NCBI GenBank assembly: GCA_017548075.1
Contig: JAFYNL010000024.1
Span: 1 to 64,000 of the forward strand
Direction: 5' to 3'
DNA length: 64,000 nucleotides
Source of the DNA: Bacteroidaceae bacterium
Lineage (GTDB): Bacteria; Bacteroidota; Bacteroidia; Bacteroidales; Bacteroidaceae
Shown here: one piece after another, positions 46,099-55,900 of the stretch
How positions within the stretch are numbered: the stretch's first letter is position 1
Layout: every line of letters begins with the position of its first letter
The notes under the pieces: generated by a model
What the model was told of the DNA's origin: nothing
Database searches by the model: none
What the model saw: only the letters and a program-made list of their open reading frames with translations
Translations under genes and position numbers: made by a program

Positions 46099-47478
46099 AT
46101 GAGTTTGGGAAACACATCGAGAGGAAGTTTCGGAAGTCAGTTGGGAGTCATCTTGGCTTCTGCAGGTTCGGCCGTCGGTTTAGGCAATATCTGGCGTTTC
46201 CCAACTGAAGTTGGAAGGGGCGGAGGAGCAGCTTTCATCCTCATCTATCTGTGTTTCATCTTCCTTCTCGCCATGCCTGTCATGATTAGCGAGTTCATTA
46301 TCGGACGTTCTTCTCGCAGTAATGCAATCGGAGCTTTCCAGAAACTCGCTCCAAGAAAACCTTGGATAGTCGCCGGTATGATGGGTGTTTTAGGTGGATT
46401 TCTCGTGCTCTCATTCTATTCGGTCGTAGCAGGATGGACGCTTCACTATACCGTTTCGTCTGCTTTGGGGCAACTTCAAGGACAAGGAAAGGGAGTTGAT
46501 TTCGGCCAGGCATTCAATCTGTTTGTGTCCAATCCTTGGCAACCAATCGTCTATCTTGCTGTCTTTCTGCTCCTTACACATCTTGTTGTTGCAAGAGGAA
46601 TTCAGGGAGGAATAGAAAGATACTCTAAGTTGATGATGCCGATGTTGCTGATAATCATAGTGATTCTGGTAGGTTTCTCGCTTACTATGTCTGGTGCCGC
46701 CGATGGAGTTCGCTTCCTCCTTCAACCCGATTTGAGCGAGGTAACGCCCGAAGTCGTGCTTGGGGCGATGGGACAAGCCTTCTTCTCTTTGAGTGTGGGA
46801 CTCGGTTGCTTGGTGACTTACTCCTCCTATTTCAGCAAGGAAACGAGGCTTGTGAAGTCCGCGATGAACGTCTGCATCATCGATACGATGGTGGCTGTGT
46901 TGAGTGGCTTCATCATCTTCCCGACAGTTTTTAGTGTTGGAATTGCTCCTGATGCAGGTCCAGGTTTGGTGTTCATCACTTTGCCTAACGTCTTCTTGCT
47001 GACTTTCAGCGAGATGCCGATTGTGGGTTACATCTTTGCTCTGCTGTTTTATGTGCTTCTTTTGCTTGCCGCTTTGACGAGCAGCATCAGTATGCATGAA
47101 ATATGTACAGCCTTCATCTCCGAACATTTCAGCAAAAGTCGGCGGAGTTCGGCAGTCATCGTGACTATCATCTGCTTGGTTCTCGGCAGTTTCTGCTCGT
47201 TATCTTTCGGACCTTGGAAGGATGTAACCGTCTTCGGAAAAGGCTTCTTCGACCTCTTCGACTTTACTGTCACGAAGTTCCTGATGCCTCTTGGCGGACT
47301 CTTGATAACCCTTTTCGTTGGTTGGTACTTGGATCGTAAACTTGTGGAACAGCAGTTAACGAACGACGGAAGCATTCCTGTTCGCACGATGAAACCGCTG
47401 CTTTTCCTCATTCGATGGGTTGCACCTATCGGAATCCTTGTTATCTTCCTCAACGAACTCTTCCCAATCTTTATGTAG
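46099..47478 (+). CDS. Sodium-dependent transporter, NSS family (first)
   Basis: From the ATG at 46099 the protein has 459 residues. A frame extends upstream to 46036, but the promoter box lies inside that extension. It has the LeuT-like neurotransmitter:sodium symporter fold with about 11-12 membrane segments. The first helix motif is ASAGSAVGLGNIWRFPTEVG, and a conserved GPGLVFITLPNVF is near residue 290. It imports an amino acid or similar solute with sodium. A second transporter of the same family follows after 14 bases. Confidence 0.95.
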   Translation: MSLGNTSRGSFGSQLGVILASAGSAVGLGNIWRFPTEVGRGGGAAFILIYLCFIFLLAMPVMISEFIIGRSSRSNAIGAFQKLAPRKPWIVAGMMGVLGGFLVLSFYSVVAGWTLHYTVSSALGQLQGQGKGVDFGQAFNLFVSNPWQPIVYLAVFLLLTHLVVARGIQGGIERYSKLMMPMLLIIIVILVGFSLTMSGAADGVRFLLQPDLSEVTPEVVLGAMGQAFFSLSVGLGCLVTYSSYFSKETRLVKSAMNVCIIDTMVAVLSGFIIFPTVFSVGIAPDAGPGLVFITLPNVFLLTFSEMPIVGYIFALLFYVLLLLAALTSSISMHEICTAFISEHFSKSRRSSAVIVTIICLVLGSFCSLSFGPWKDVTVFGKGFFDLFDFTVTKFLMPLGGLLITLFVGWYLDRKLVEQQLTNDGSIPVRTMKPLLFLIRWVAPIGILVIFLNELFPIFM

Positions 47479-47492
47479 AAACGTACTAACCT

Positions 47493-48845
47493 ATGGAAAC
47501 AAGACATAATTTTGGCAGCAAACTTGGAGCGGTTCTGGCTTCCGCAGGCTCAGCCGTTGGATTGGGCAACGTTTGGCGTTTTCCAACGGAAGTGGGCAAT
47601 AATGGTGGCGCGGCATTCATCTTCGTCTATCTTCTCTGCATCGCTTTTATAGGTATTCCTGTCATGATGAGCGAGTTCCTTATCGGCAGGCACACTCACA
47701 CCAATACGATTTCTGCTTTTGCAAAGCTTGCTCCGGGCAAATGGTGGCGTATAGAAGGCGTTGCAGGCGTGTTTGTCGCCTTCCTCATCCTTTCTTATTA
47801 TATCGTCATCAGCGGTTGGACGCTCTTCTACCTTATTGAATCTTTGTGTGGCAAACTGCAGGCAGATAGAGATTATAGTATTGTCTTCAACGATTTCGTG
47901 AGCAATCCTTGGTTGCCCGTCCTGACTGGAGCCGCGTTTATGGCTTTTACGCATTTCATTATTGCAAGAGGTGTGCAGTCGGGCATCGAGAAGTCTTCGA
48001 AACTGATGATGCCTTTGCTGCTCTTCATCATCGGCATTCTTGTGATATGTTCGTTCGGAATGCCGGGTTCTTCAAGAGGTTTGCGCTTCTTGCTTAAGCC
48101 GGACTTCTCGAAACTTACGGCAGATGTGATACTTAGTGCGGTAGGTCAGGCCTTCTTCTCTCTCAGTCTTGCGATGGGTTGTCTTTGTACCTATGCCTCT
48201 TATTTCAGAGCAGACACGAAGCTTCCTAAAACGGCGATGGGTGTGAGTGTGATTGATACGATTGTCGCCATCCTGAGTGGTTTCATCATCTTCCCCGCAG
48301 TCTTCAGCGTGGAGGGAGTGAGTGTGGATGCAGGCCCGGGCTTGGTCTTCATCACTTTACCTAATGTCTTCAACATTGCTTTCAGTCATCTGCCGTGGCT
48401 CGGCTACATTTTCTCGGGCTTCTTCTACCTGCTCTTGTTGCTTGCAGCCCTTACCAGCGCAATCTCTTTGCACGAAAGCGTGACGGCTTATGTCTTGGAG
48501 GCGTTCTCCATTTCGCGTAAGAAAGCAGCTGCAGCCGTATCTGTCTCTTGTATGACGCTTGGCGTAGTTTGTTCCCTTTCGTTCGGTTTGTGGAGCGATG
48601 TGACACTTTACGGCTTGAACATCTTCGAGTTGTTCGACTATACGGCATCAAAGATAATTCTTCCTATCGGAGGCATCATCATCTGTCTCTTTACGGGATG
48701 GTATTTGGATAGAAAGCTTGTCGAGAACGAGTTGACGAATGGCGGCACTCTTCGCTTCAGGTTCTTCCGTCTGTATTACTTCATCATCCGTTATGTCGCG
48801 CCGTTAGCAATCGCGGCAGTCTTTGTTCAAGAAATCTTGTCATGA
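47493..48845 (+). CDS. Sodium-dependent transporter, NSS family (second)
   Basis: The 450-residue protein shares the same layout and many blocks with the preceding transporter: ASAGSAVGLGNVWRFPTEVG, PVMMSEFLIGRHTH, SGIEKSSKLMMPLLLFIIG, DAGPGLVFITLPNVF, GWYLDRKLVE. The pair therefore looks like an old tandem duplication. The two differ in several membrane segments, which suggests distinct substrates. The stop overlaps the start of the helix-hairpin-helix gene (ATGA at 48842-48845). Confidence 0.95.
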   Translation: METRHNFGSKLGAVLASAGSAVGLGNVWRFPTEVGNNGGAAFIFVYLLCIAFIGIPVMMSEFLIGRHTHTNTISAFAKLAPGKWWRIEGVAGVFVAFLILSYYIVISGWTLFYLIESLCGKLQADRDYSIVFNDFVSNPWLPVLTGAAFMAFTHFIIARGVQSGIEKSSKLMMPLLLFIIGILVICSFGMPGSSRGLRFLLKPDFSKLTADVILSAVGQAFFSLSLAMGCLCTYASYFRADTKLPKTAMGVSVIDTIVAILSGFIIFPAVFSVEGVSVDAGPGLVFITLPNVFNIAFSHLPWLGYIFSGFFYLLLLLAALTSAISLHESVTAYVLEAFSISRKKAAAAVSVSCMTLGVVCSLSFGLWSDVTLYGLNIFELFDYTASKIILPIGGIIICLFTGWYLDRKLVENELTNGGTLRFRFFRLYYFIIRYVAPLAIAAVFVQEILS

Positions 48846-49762
48846 AGCGTCTGCCCTTTTTCACATCCTCGCAACGCCGAGCCTTGCAAGTGCTCGAATG
48901 GGTATTGTTGCTTGGCATCATCGGACTTTCCGTCCGTTCGTGGATGAGGCAAAAGACTGAGACAGAAGGAACGGAGAAGAGTCGCGACAGATCAAGCATT
49001 TCGGCAGAGCAAATCACTTATGCGGTTGAGGAAGAACCTATAGAAACCTTCCCTTTCGACCCTAATACGGCTGATTCCACGACCTTGCTTCGTTTGGGGC
49101 TTTCTCCGTGGCAGGTGAGGAGCATCTATCGCTATCGGGCCAAGCACGGACGCTATCACAAGCCCGACGACTTCAAACGTCTGCCAGGATTGACAAACGA
49201 ACAATGGGAACGCTTGATGCCGCAGATTCGAATTGCTACGGAGTTTCAGTATGTTGAGTCGGAGCAGTCGTATCAGGAATCTGTCGATGAAATGGAGGAA
49301 ATTGAAGAGAAGCTGGGTATGTCGTACGCCGCGTTGCGCGACACCAGTTATCATCAAGAGAAGATACATCTAGGTCAAACTATCGACATCAATACTGCCG
49401 ATACGGCCTTGTTGAAGATGATTCCGGGCATCGCTTCGAGGCGAGCAGCCCGAATTGTTGCTTACAGGAAAACGCTTGGCGGCTTTGTTTCGGTTGAGCA
49501 AGCAATGGAAGCTATCGAGATGCCCGATTCCGTGATGAAATACATGACCGTTTCGGCCTTGCCTGTTCAAAAGATAAACATCAACAGACTTTCCGTTCAG
49601 CAGTTGATGACACACCCTTACCTCAACTTCTATCAGGCAAAGGCAATCAACGAATATCGCAAGAACAAAGGAGATCTGCACTCTTTCGAGGAACTCTCAG
49701 GTCTTGAAGGCTTCCGTCCGACAGACATCGACCGCCTTCGTCCCTACATCACCTTCGAGTAG
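48842..49762 (+). CDS. ComEA-like helix-hairpin-helix membrane protein
   Basis: The 306-residue protein has an N-terminal membrane anchor (VLEWVLLLGIIGLSVRSWM). It then has three helix-hairpin-helix modules: FDPNTADSTTLLRLGLSPWQ (about 62), IDINTADTALLKMIPGIASR (about 180) and INRLSVQQLMTHPYLNF (about 247). ComEA proteins bind double-stranded DNA outside the membrane for uptake. Most have one or two modules; three is a Bacteroidetes feature. No comEC or pilus gene is near, so a DNA-uptake role is not shown. It is translationally coupled to the second transporter. Confidence 0.9.
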   Translation: MKRLPFFTSSQRRALQVLEWVLLLGIIGLSVRSWMRQKTETEGTEKSRDRSSISAEQITYAVEEEPIETFPFDPNTADSTTLLRLGLSPWQVRSIYRYRAKHGRYHKPDDFKRLPGLTNEQWERLMPQIRIATEFQYVESEQSYQESVDEMEEIEEKLGMSYAALRDTSYHQEKIHLGQTIDINTADTALLKMIPGIASRRAARIVAYRKTLGGFVSVEQAMEAIEMPDSVMKYMTVSALPVQKININRLSVQQLMTHPYLNFYQAKAINEYRKNKGDLHSFEELSGLEGFRPTDIDRLRPYITFE

Positions 49763-49767
49763 CCATC

Positions 49768-49845
49768 AAACGTGACGTGTTAAGTTGGCAAACTTAACGT
49801 GTGTTGTTTGCGATTTTCACGTGTGAAGTTGAGCAACTTGACGAG
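49768..49845. repeat. Intergenic 22-bp-period palindromic repeat, copy H (AACGTG subtype)
   Basis: Units here read AACTTAACGTG and GTGTTAAGTT rather than AACACG. A hairpin forms from GTGTTAAGTT (49778-49787) with AACTTAACGT around GGCA. It lies between the ComEA-like gene and the BspA-like gene, both plus strand, without the ACTGCAGT arms. Confidence 0.75.
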
Positions 49846-49938
49846 CCATGTTTACAGACATAGTGTATCCCTCCAACAATTAGGAACCATTATCTTATGT
49901 TTTGTGGCAAAAGTTCTTGTGTTTTAAAGAATAATTTT

Positions 49939-49946
49939 TACCTTTG
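49939..49946 (+). promoter_or_regulatory. Promoter minus-7 box of BspA-like gene
   Basis: TACCTTTG on the plus strand, 42 bases upstream of the ATG at 49989. It rules out a TTG start at 49944, which would lie inside this box. Confidence 0.7.
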
Positions 49947-49988
49947 CAACGGCAAGGTCGAATATACATTATTAATAATATAGAAATC

Positions 49989-52900
49989 ATGAAACGATTA
50001 CTCATCCTATCATTCTTCATTTTGGAAATGGTAACTTGGGCTTTTGCGCAGACTGCTATCCTTGTTCGCGACAGTCAACCTGTCTCGGTTTTCTATGGTG
50101 CATCGGCTTTGACGAGTGCCGTTAATGCAGCAGAATCGACAGGAGACATCATTGTGCTCAGTAGCGGAACCTTTAGCAATCCGGGCGAAATCAAGAAATC
50201 CGTCTCCATCTACGGAAATGGTCACGAAGGCCCAGACCGCTCTTATATTCAGGGGAAACTGTCCTTGCGGCCAAGCGAAGCAGGTTCCATCGACAATATT
50301 CATTTGGAAGGTTTGTATTTGGAAAACCATTTCAATATCCTTAACGATGGCGACAGAAGTCCTATCAGCAATTTGACCGTCGTGAAATGCCATGTTACAG
50401 GCATGTTTCTCTATATGCCCAGCAATAATGTCGTCTTGCGAAACTGCATCATTCAGGGTGATTTGAAGACCTATCCAGGCTCTTATACGGCGACGAACAT
50501 GCTGATAGAGAACTGCTGGAAGGACGGCGGGAGCTTCAATATGTTTACCTCCGAGAGCACGATTATCGTTCGAAACAGCATCTTCAACTGTAGGTCTATC
50601 AGCGGTTTCGACAACTCTCCTTCCTTCTGCAAAGCGACTTACGAGAACTGCGTCTTGGCGGGAGCGACACTTGCATCAGGTAGTTCCGCCACCAACTGCG
50701 TTTATCTCAACACAAATGCTTCAGCAAGCGGAATCACAAGTGTTGGCTGCTGGGAAGCAAACTCAATAGAGAATGTGTTCCAGAATGCAACCTCTCTCGT
50801 TTATGCTGAAGGCGCGGTTCCTGCAGTCAAAGAAGAATATGTGGGCACAGATAATACTCCCGTCGGCATTACTGGAGGCAATTATCCATGGAGTATCGAA
50901 CCATCTAGGCCATCAGTCAACGTCGAAACGACGCTTGTAAAGGATGCTGACGGCTTTTACAAGATTGGTTCTGTTGACGATTGGAAGGAGTTGAAGCGAG
51001 TCGTAGAGACTCTCAACCCTCTTGTCAACGCAAAGATGACGGCAGATATCAACCTCGGAGACGACCAGACAATGATAGGAAATGGCGACTATAACGTGGC
51101 TGCCAACCGCAGACCATTCATGGGAATCTTCGACGGACAAGGTCACACCCTCACAATCAACCACAATACTACCGATTGGGAAGCAAAGACTTATCTCGGA
51201 GCGGCACCTTTCGGCTATGTGTGGAACGGCACAATTCGCAACTTGCATACTGCTGGAGCCATTACCGCGACTCAGGAAGGTATAGCTGGTCTTATTGGTT
51301 GGACAAACGGAAACACCCGTATTGAGCGTTGCCACAGCTCAGTAGATATCACCTTTACCAACGAGAAAAGAGGCGCTGCAGGCTTGACTTATAACAACTA
51401 CAACGACAATCATGTGCTCACCATTGCTGACTGCATCTACGACGGCACCATTACTGCCGGCTCAAATAAGACGGGTTCGGCAGGTCTTGTAGTGTATCGC
51501 GGCTATGGAACTGTCAATATAAGTAACTCGTTGGTGGCAGCCGACTTTGAGGGCGGAATGGGTACCAGCGATTGTGCCACTATGGTTCGTAACCCGAATG
51601 GCATCATTACAAACTGCTTCTACAAACAGGCTCTTAATGTAATTCAAGGCAATCAAGCCACAGAAGAAGAGCTTGCAAATGGTCGAACTGCATTCTATTT
51701 GCAGGCTGGTCGCGAGGAAATGTTCTGGGGACAGGCAATAGGAACAGACCCATTACCTGTTTTGACCAACGACGAGAGCAAGCGCGTTTATCGTTCTGCA
51801 AACGGCTATACGAACGACCCATCACTTGCAATTGCCGATCAGAGCCTCGTTCCTCTCCTCTACACACGCAATAGTGATAACGAACTTACCATTACAGGTT
51901 TCGATCCAGACTTTGCGGCTCCAGACGATTATGCACTCGTCATTCCCGATGAAATCGATGGTGCTCCTGTCGTTGCGATTGCAAACCAGGCCTTCTATCG
52001 CAAGACAAACTTCACATCGTTACATATAGGTAAGAATGTTAAGACGATAGGCGATACTGCTTTCCGCGAAGCAACTTCTCTGAAAACCCTCACCTTTGCT
52101 CCTGATGGACAATTGACGACGATTTCCACGAATGCTTTCCGTTATTGCACAAGCCTTGAGGCGGTAGTTATTCCAAAGACTGTCACGACAATGGGAACCA
52201 GCATCTTCGAAGATTGTTCGGCTTTGACATCTGCCGCTTTCGAAGAGGGCTTCACGATGAACTACATTCCTGAATGGACTTTCTACAACAATCGCTTCGC
52301 TAGTTTCGAGATTCCCGCTTCGGTGCAGACCATTAATAAAGGCGCCTTTATGAACAATACTGCTTTGGCAGCAATTGAGTTCCCATCCACTTTGACAAAG
52401 TTAGGACAAGAGGCTTTCCACAACTGTTCGAGCCTGACACAAGTGACTATTCCTACTACAATCACGTCGATGGATGCGAATGTCTTCCAGAACAGCGGCG
52501 TCGTGACTGCCGAAGTTTTCTGTCCTGTTATGGGACAAGGCACTTTCTATCAGTGCGCAAACCTCGAGTCGGTCAACATTCACGAAGGAGTGACAACAAT
52601 TGGCGACGGATCTATCCGCGCTTGCTCGAAGCTTCCTTCTGTAGTTATCCCCAGTTCTGTAACGACATTGTCGCAGAATGCTTTCAGGGATTGTACTTTG
52701 ATGACTGAGGTTACCTTTGCAGAAGGCATTCAATTGACATCCATTGGAAGTGCAGCGTTCTACAATACAGGCCTTACCTCCGTTACCATCCCTGCTACGG
52801 TGGAGACCATTAATAGTGATGCTTTCCGTTATTCTTCGAATCTGATAGAAGTTGTTTTCCCCGCAGAAACTCAGTTAAACACTATTAATGGCACGGCTTT

Positions 52901-55900
52901 TGCCAATTGTACTAAGTTGCCTTCGTTCGTTATGCCGAACACTGTAACGACTCTTGGCAACGCAGTTTTCTATAGCTGTTCTCTGTTGGAAAGCGTGACC
53001 TTATCCAACCAAATAACGTCTCTTCCCGACGAAACCTTCCGCGAATGTTCTTTGTTGGACAATGTAATCATTCCTCATTCCGTTTTAAGACTTGGCTCGA
53101 ATGTTTTCCGAACATGTACTTCTTTGTCTTCTATCGTTATTCCCAACTCAGTAACCACTATGGGAACCAGCGTCTTTGAGGATTGCTCGGGCTTGACTTC
53201 TGCCTCTTTCGAAGAAGGTACCACCATAACAAATCTGCCGGATTGGACCTTCTACAATACTAGGTTTGCATCATTTGTCATTCCTCCTTCGGTCGAAACA
53301 ATTGCTCGAGGTGTGTTCAAGAACAATTCTGCTTTGGAATCTATCGTGATTCCCAACACGGTTAAGAGTTTTTCGAACGTAGAAACATTTAGCGGATGTA
53401 CCGCATTGACAGAGGCAATCTTCGAAGAACCCTGCCAAGTGACTTCTCTTCCGAACAATATGTTCTATGAGTCTGGCTTGTTGCAAATCACGATTCCTTC
53501 TTCTGTAAAAACCATTGGAAACTATGCTTTCTATAATTGCAAGCAACTGGAAGAAGTATTGTTTCCGCAAGGCTTGACTTCTATTGGTAGCTATGCTTTC
53601 CGTTATTGTGAGAAATTGAACAATGTGGTTCTGCCTGGCACACTCACTTCCATACAGGATTGGGCATTCGCAAATTGCACTGCGATGGAGAACCTAACTA
53701 TTGAAGATGGCGTTACGAGCATCAATCGTGATGTCTTCCAGTACAGTGGAATGAAGAACGTTGTGCTTCCCGCATCCGTAGGAACCATTGGTGTGAACCT
53801 CTTCTACCAATGTAATCAACTCGAAGTACTTGACCTCTCGAAGTGCGTCAATGTTTATGAACTCTATACGATGACTAATGTTCAGCGAACTGGAGGCAGC
53901 GGACAATATAATATCTTCTTCGGGGTTCCTGAAACGACACTCGTCAAGATGCCGCCTTATGCAAAGGTCGAGCCTGCTTCAAATGTTGAGGTTGACAAGG
54001 AAAGCTTCGACCTCACTGCAGACGACGAAGGTTATTACCTTATTAATAATGCTGATGATTTCGACAAGTTCGCCATTATGTCACGCATCAATACGACTAT
54101 TAACGGCCGTCTAACTGCTGATATTGACCTGACAAATCATGTTGCTAAGGTGGGTGTCGGCAATAACCGCTCATCTTGTATTGCTTATGAAGGCTCTTTC
54201 GACGGACAATACCACAAAGTGACTGTTAAGGACAACACGAATAAGGTAATTTTTGGTGGACTGTTTGCTTATGTAAAGGACGCTACGATTAGACGAGTGG
54301 TGGTAGATGGAACTATTGAAACTCGCTTCCAGCATGCTGCAGGCTTCGTAGGTGGCGTCAATTCAGGAGTGACGATGGAGGATTGTGAGTCGCGTGTCAC
54401 CCTGACAGGAAAGACTGAGACGGTGCAGAATATGCATATGGGAGGCTTTATAGGGCATGGCGGCGACCAATGTCACGTCAACCTTTCCGATTGCTTGTTC
54501 TCCGGTTCTATGTTGGGAGGAACGAATGTACATTACTGTGCACCGATGACAGGATGGACAGATAACTCGACCAATACAGTCTTTACAAACTGCTTGAATG
54601 TTGGCACTTTTGATATTGATCCTGCCTCGACCCATGTCTTGGGGGACGGCAAGTACATAAATGCGATATCTTGCTATTATAAGTCTGGCACATATTCTAA
54701 CTCTTATCGTTTCGGAAGTGAGACCACTCCATCAGAATTGGTTTCAGGAAAGATTGCTTATCGTCTGCAAGGTTCACGTACAGAACAACATTGGGGACAA
54801 ATCATCGGTACAGACCTCAATCCTCGTCTGACCACGGAAGAGGGAACGCTTGTTTATCGCGGACAAACCTACACCAATGAGTATGTGGAATATGCAGGCT
54901 TGCAGAAGGACGAGGACGACTATTATCTCATCGGCAATCCTATAGATTGGGAAGAGTTTAGTCTTGTTGTAGAAGACTTTCCGTTGAGCAATGCTCGCAT
55001 GACTGCCGATTTTACTATCTTGGATAATACAATGATTGGCACTTTGGCTGTGCCTTATAGTGGCATTTTCGACGGACAGGGACATACGTTGACCTTCAAC
55101 TATTCGGTAACTGCGGACGATTGTGCTCCGTTCCGTTACATTAATGGAGCGACCATCAAGAACCTCCATACTGCAGGAAGCATAACAACTACTAATCGTT
55201 ATATTGGCGGTGTGGTTTCAGATTGTAGGGGAACGAACACCGTGGAAGCATGTTGGTCGAGCGTTGATATGCAATCGACTTACAACGGAGACGGCACGAA
55301 TGGTGGCATCGTGGCATATAATGTGAACGGAACGTTGAATATTCGTGACTGCCTCTTCGACGGAAGTATGAAGAGCGCTTCTACCTATAGTTGGGGCGGA
55401 TTGGTAGGCTGGCGTGCAGGAACGGTCAATATGGATAACTGCCTATTCGTTCCAGCCGAAGTGGAAGTCAACAACTATTCTTGCGCTACTCTCTCCAGAA
55501 ATGGCGGAACCATTACAAACAGCTACTTCTCTCAAAGGATAAACGATAATGTGCAAGGCACGGAAGCAACGGCAGAACAATTGGCTTCGGGCGAGATTGC
55601 CTACAAGTTGCAGAACAGGCGTGAAGAACTTCTTTGGGGACAGCTCATCGGAGAAGACGCTTATCCCGTACTCTTCGCTGATAGCAATAGAAAGATTTAT
55701 CGTACGATTGCAGGTTATAGCAATACGCCCGACGAAGGCGACCTCGTTCAAGACATGGATGGCTATTACCTTATTGGAAATGTTGAGGATTGGAAGCGCT
55801 TCGCTATGTATGTGGATGAAGGTTTATACGACATGAATGTTCGTATGACTGATGACATCGACCTCGGAACAGACCAGACAATGATTGGTAGCGGAACGAC

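Noticed and set aside
49944..49988. A TTG start for the BspA-like gene at 49944
   Set aside because: That codon lies inside the promoter minus-7 box, and the ATG at 49989 begins a clean signal peptide.
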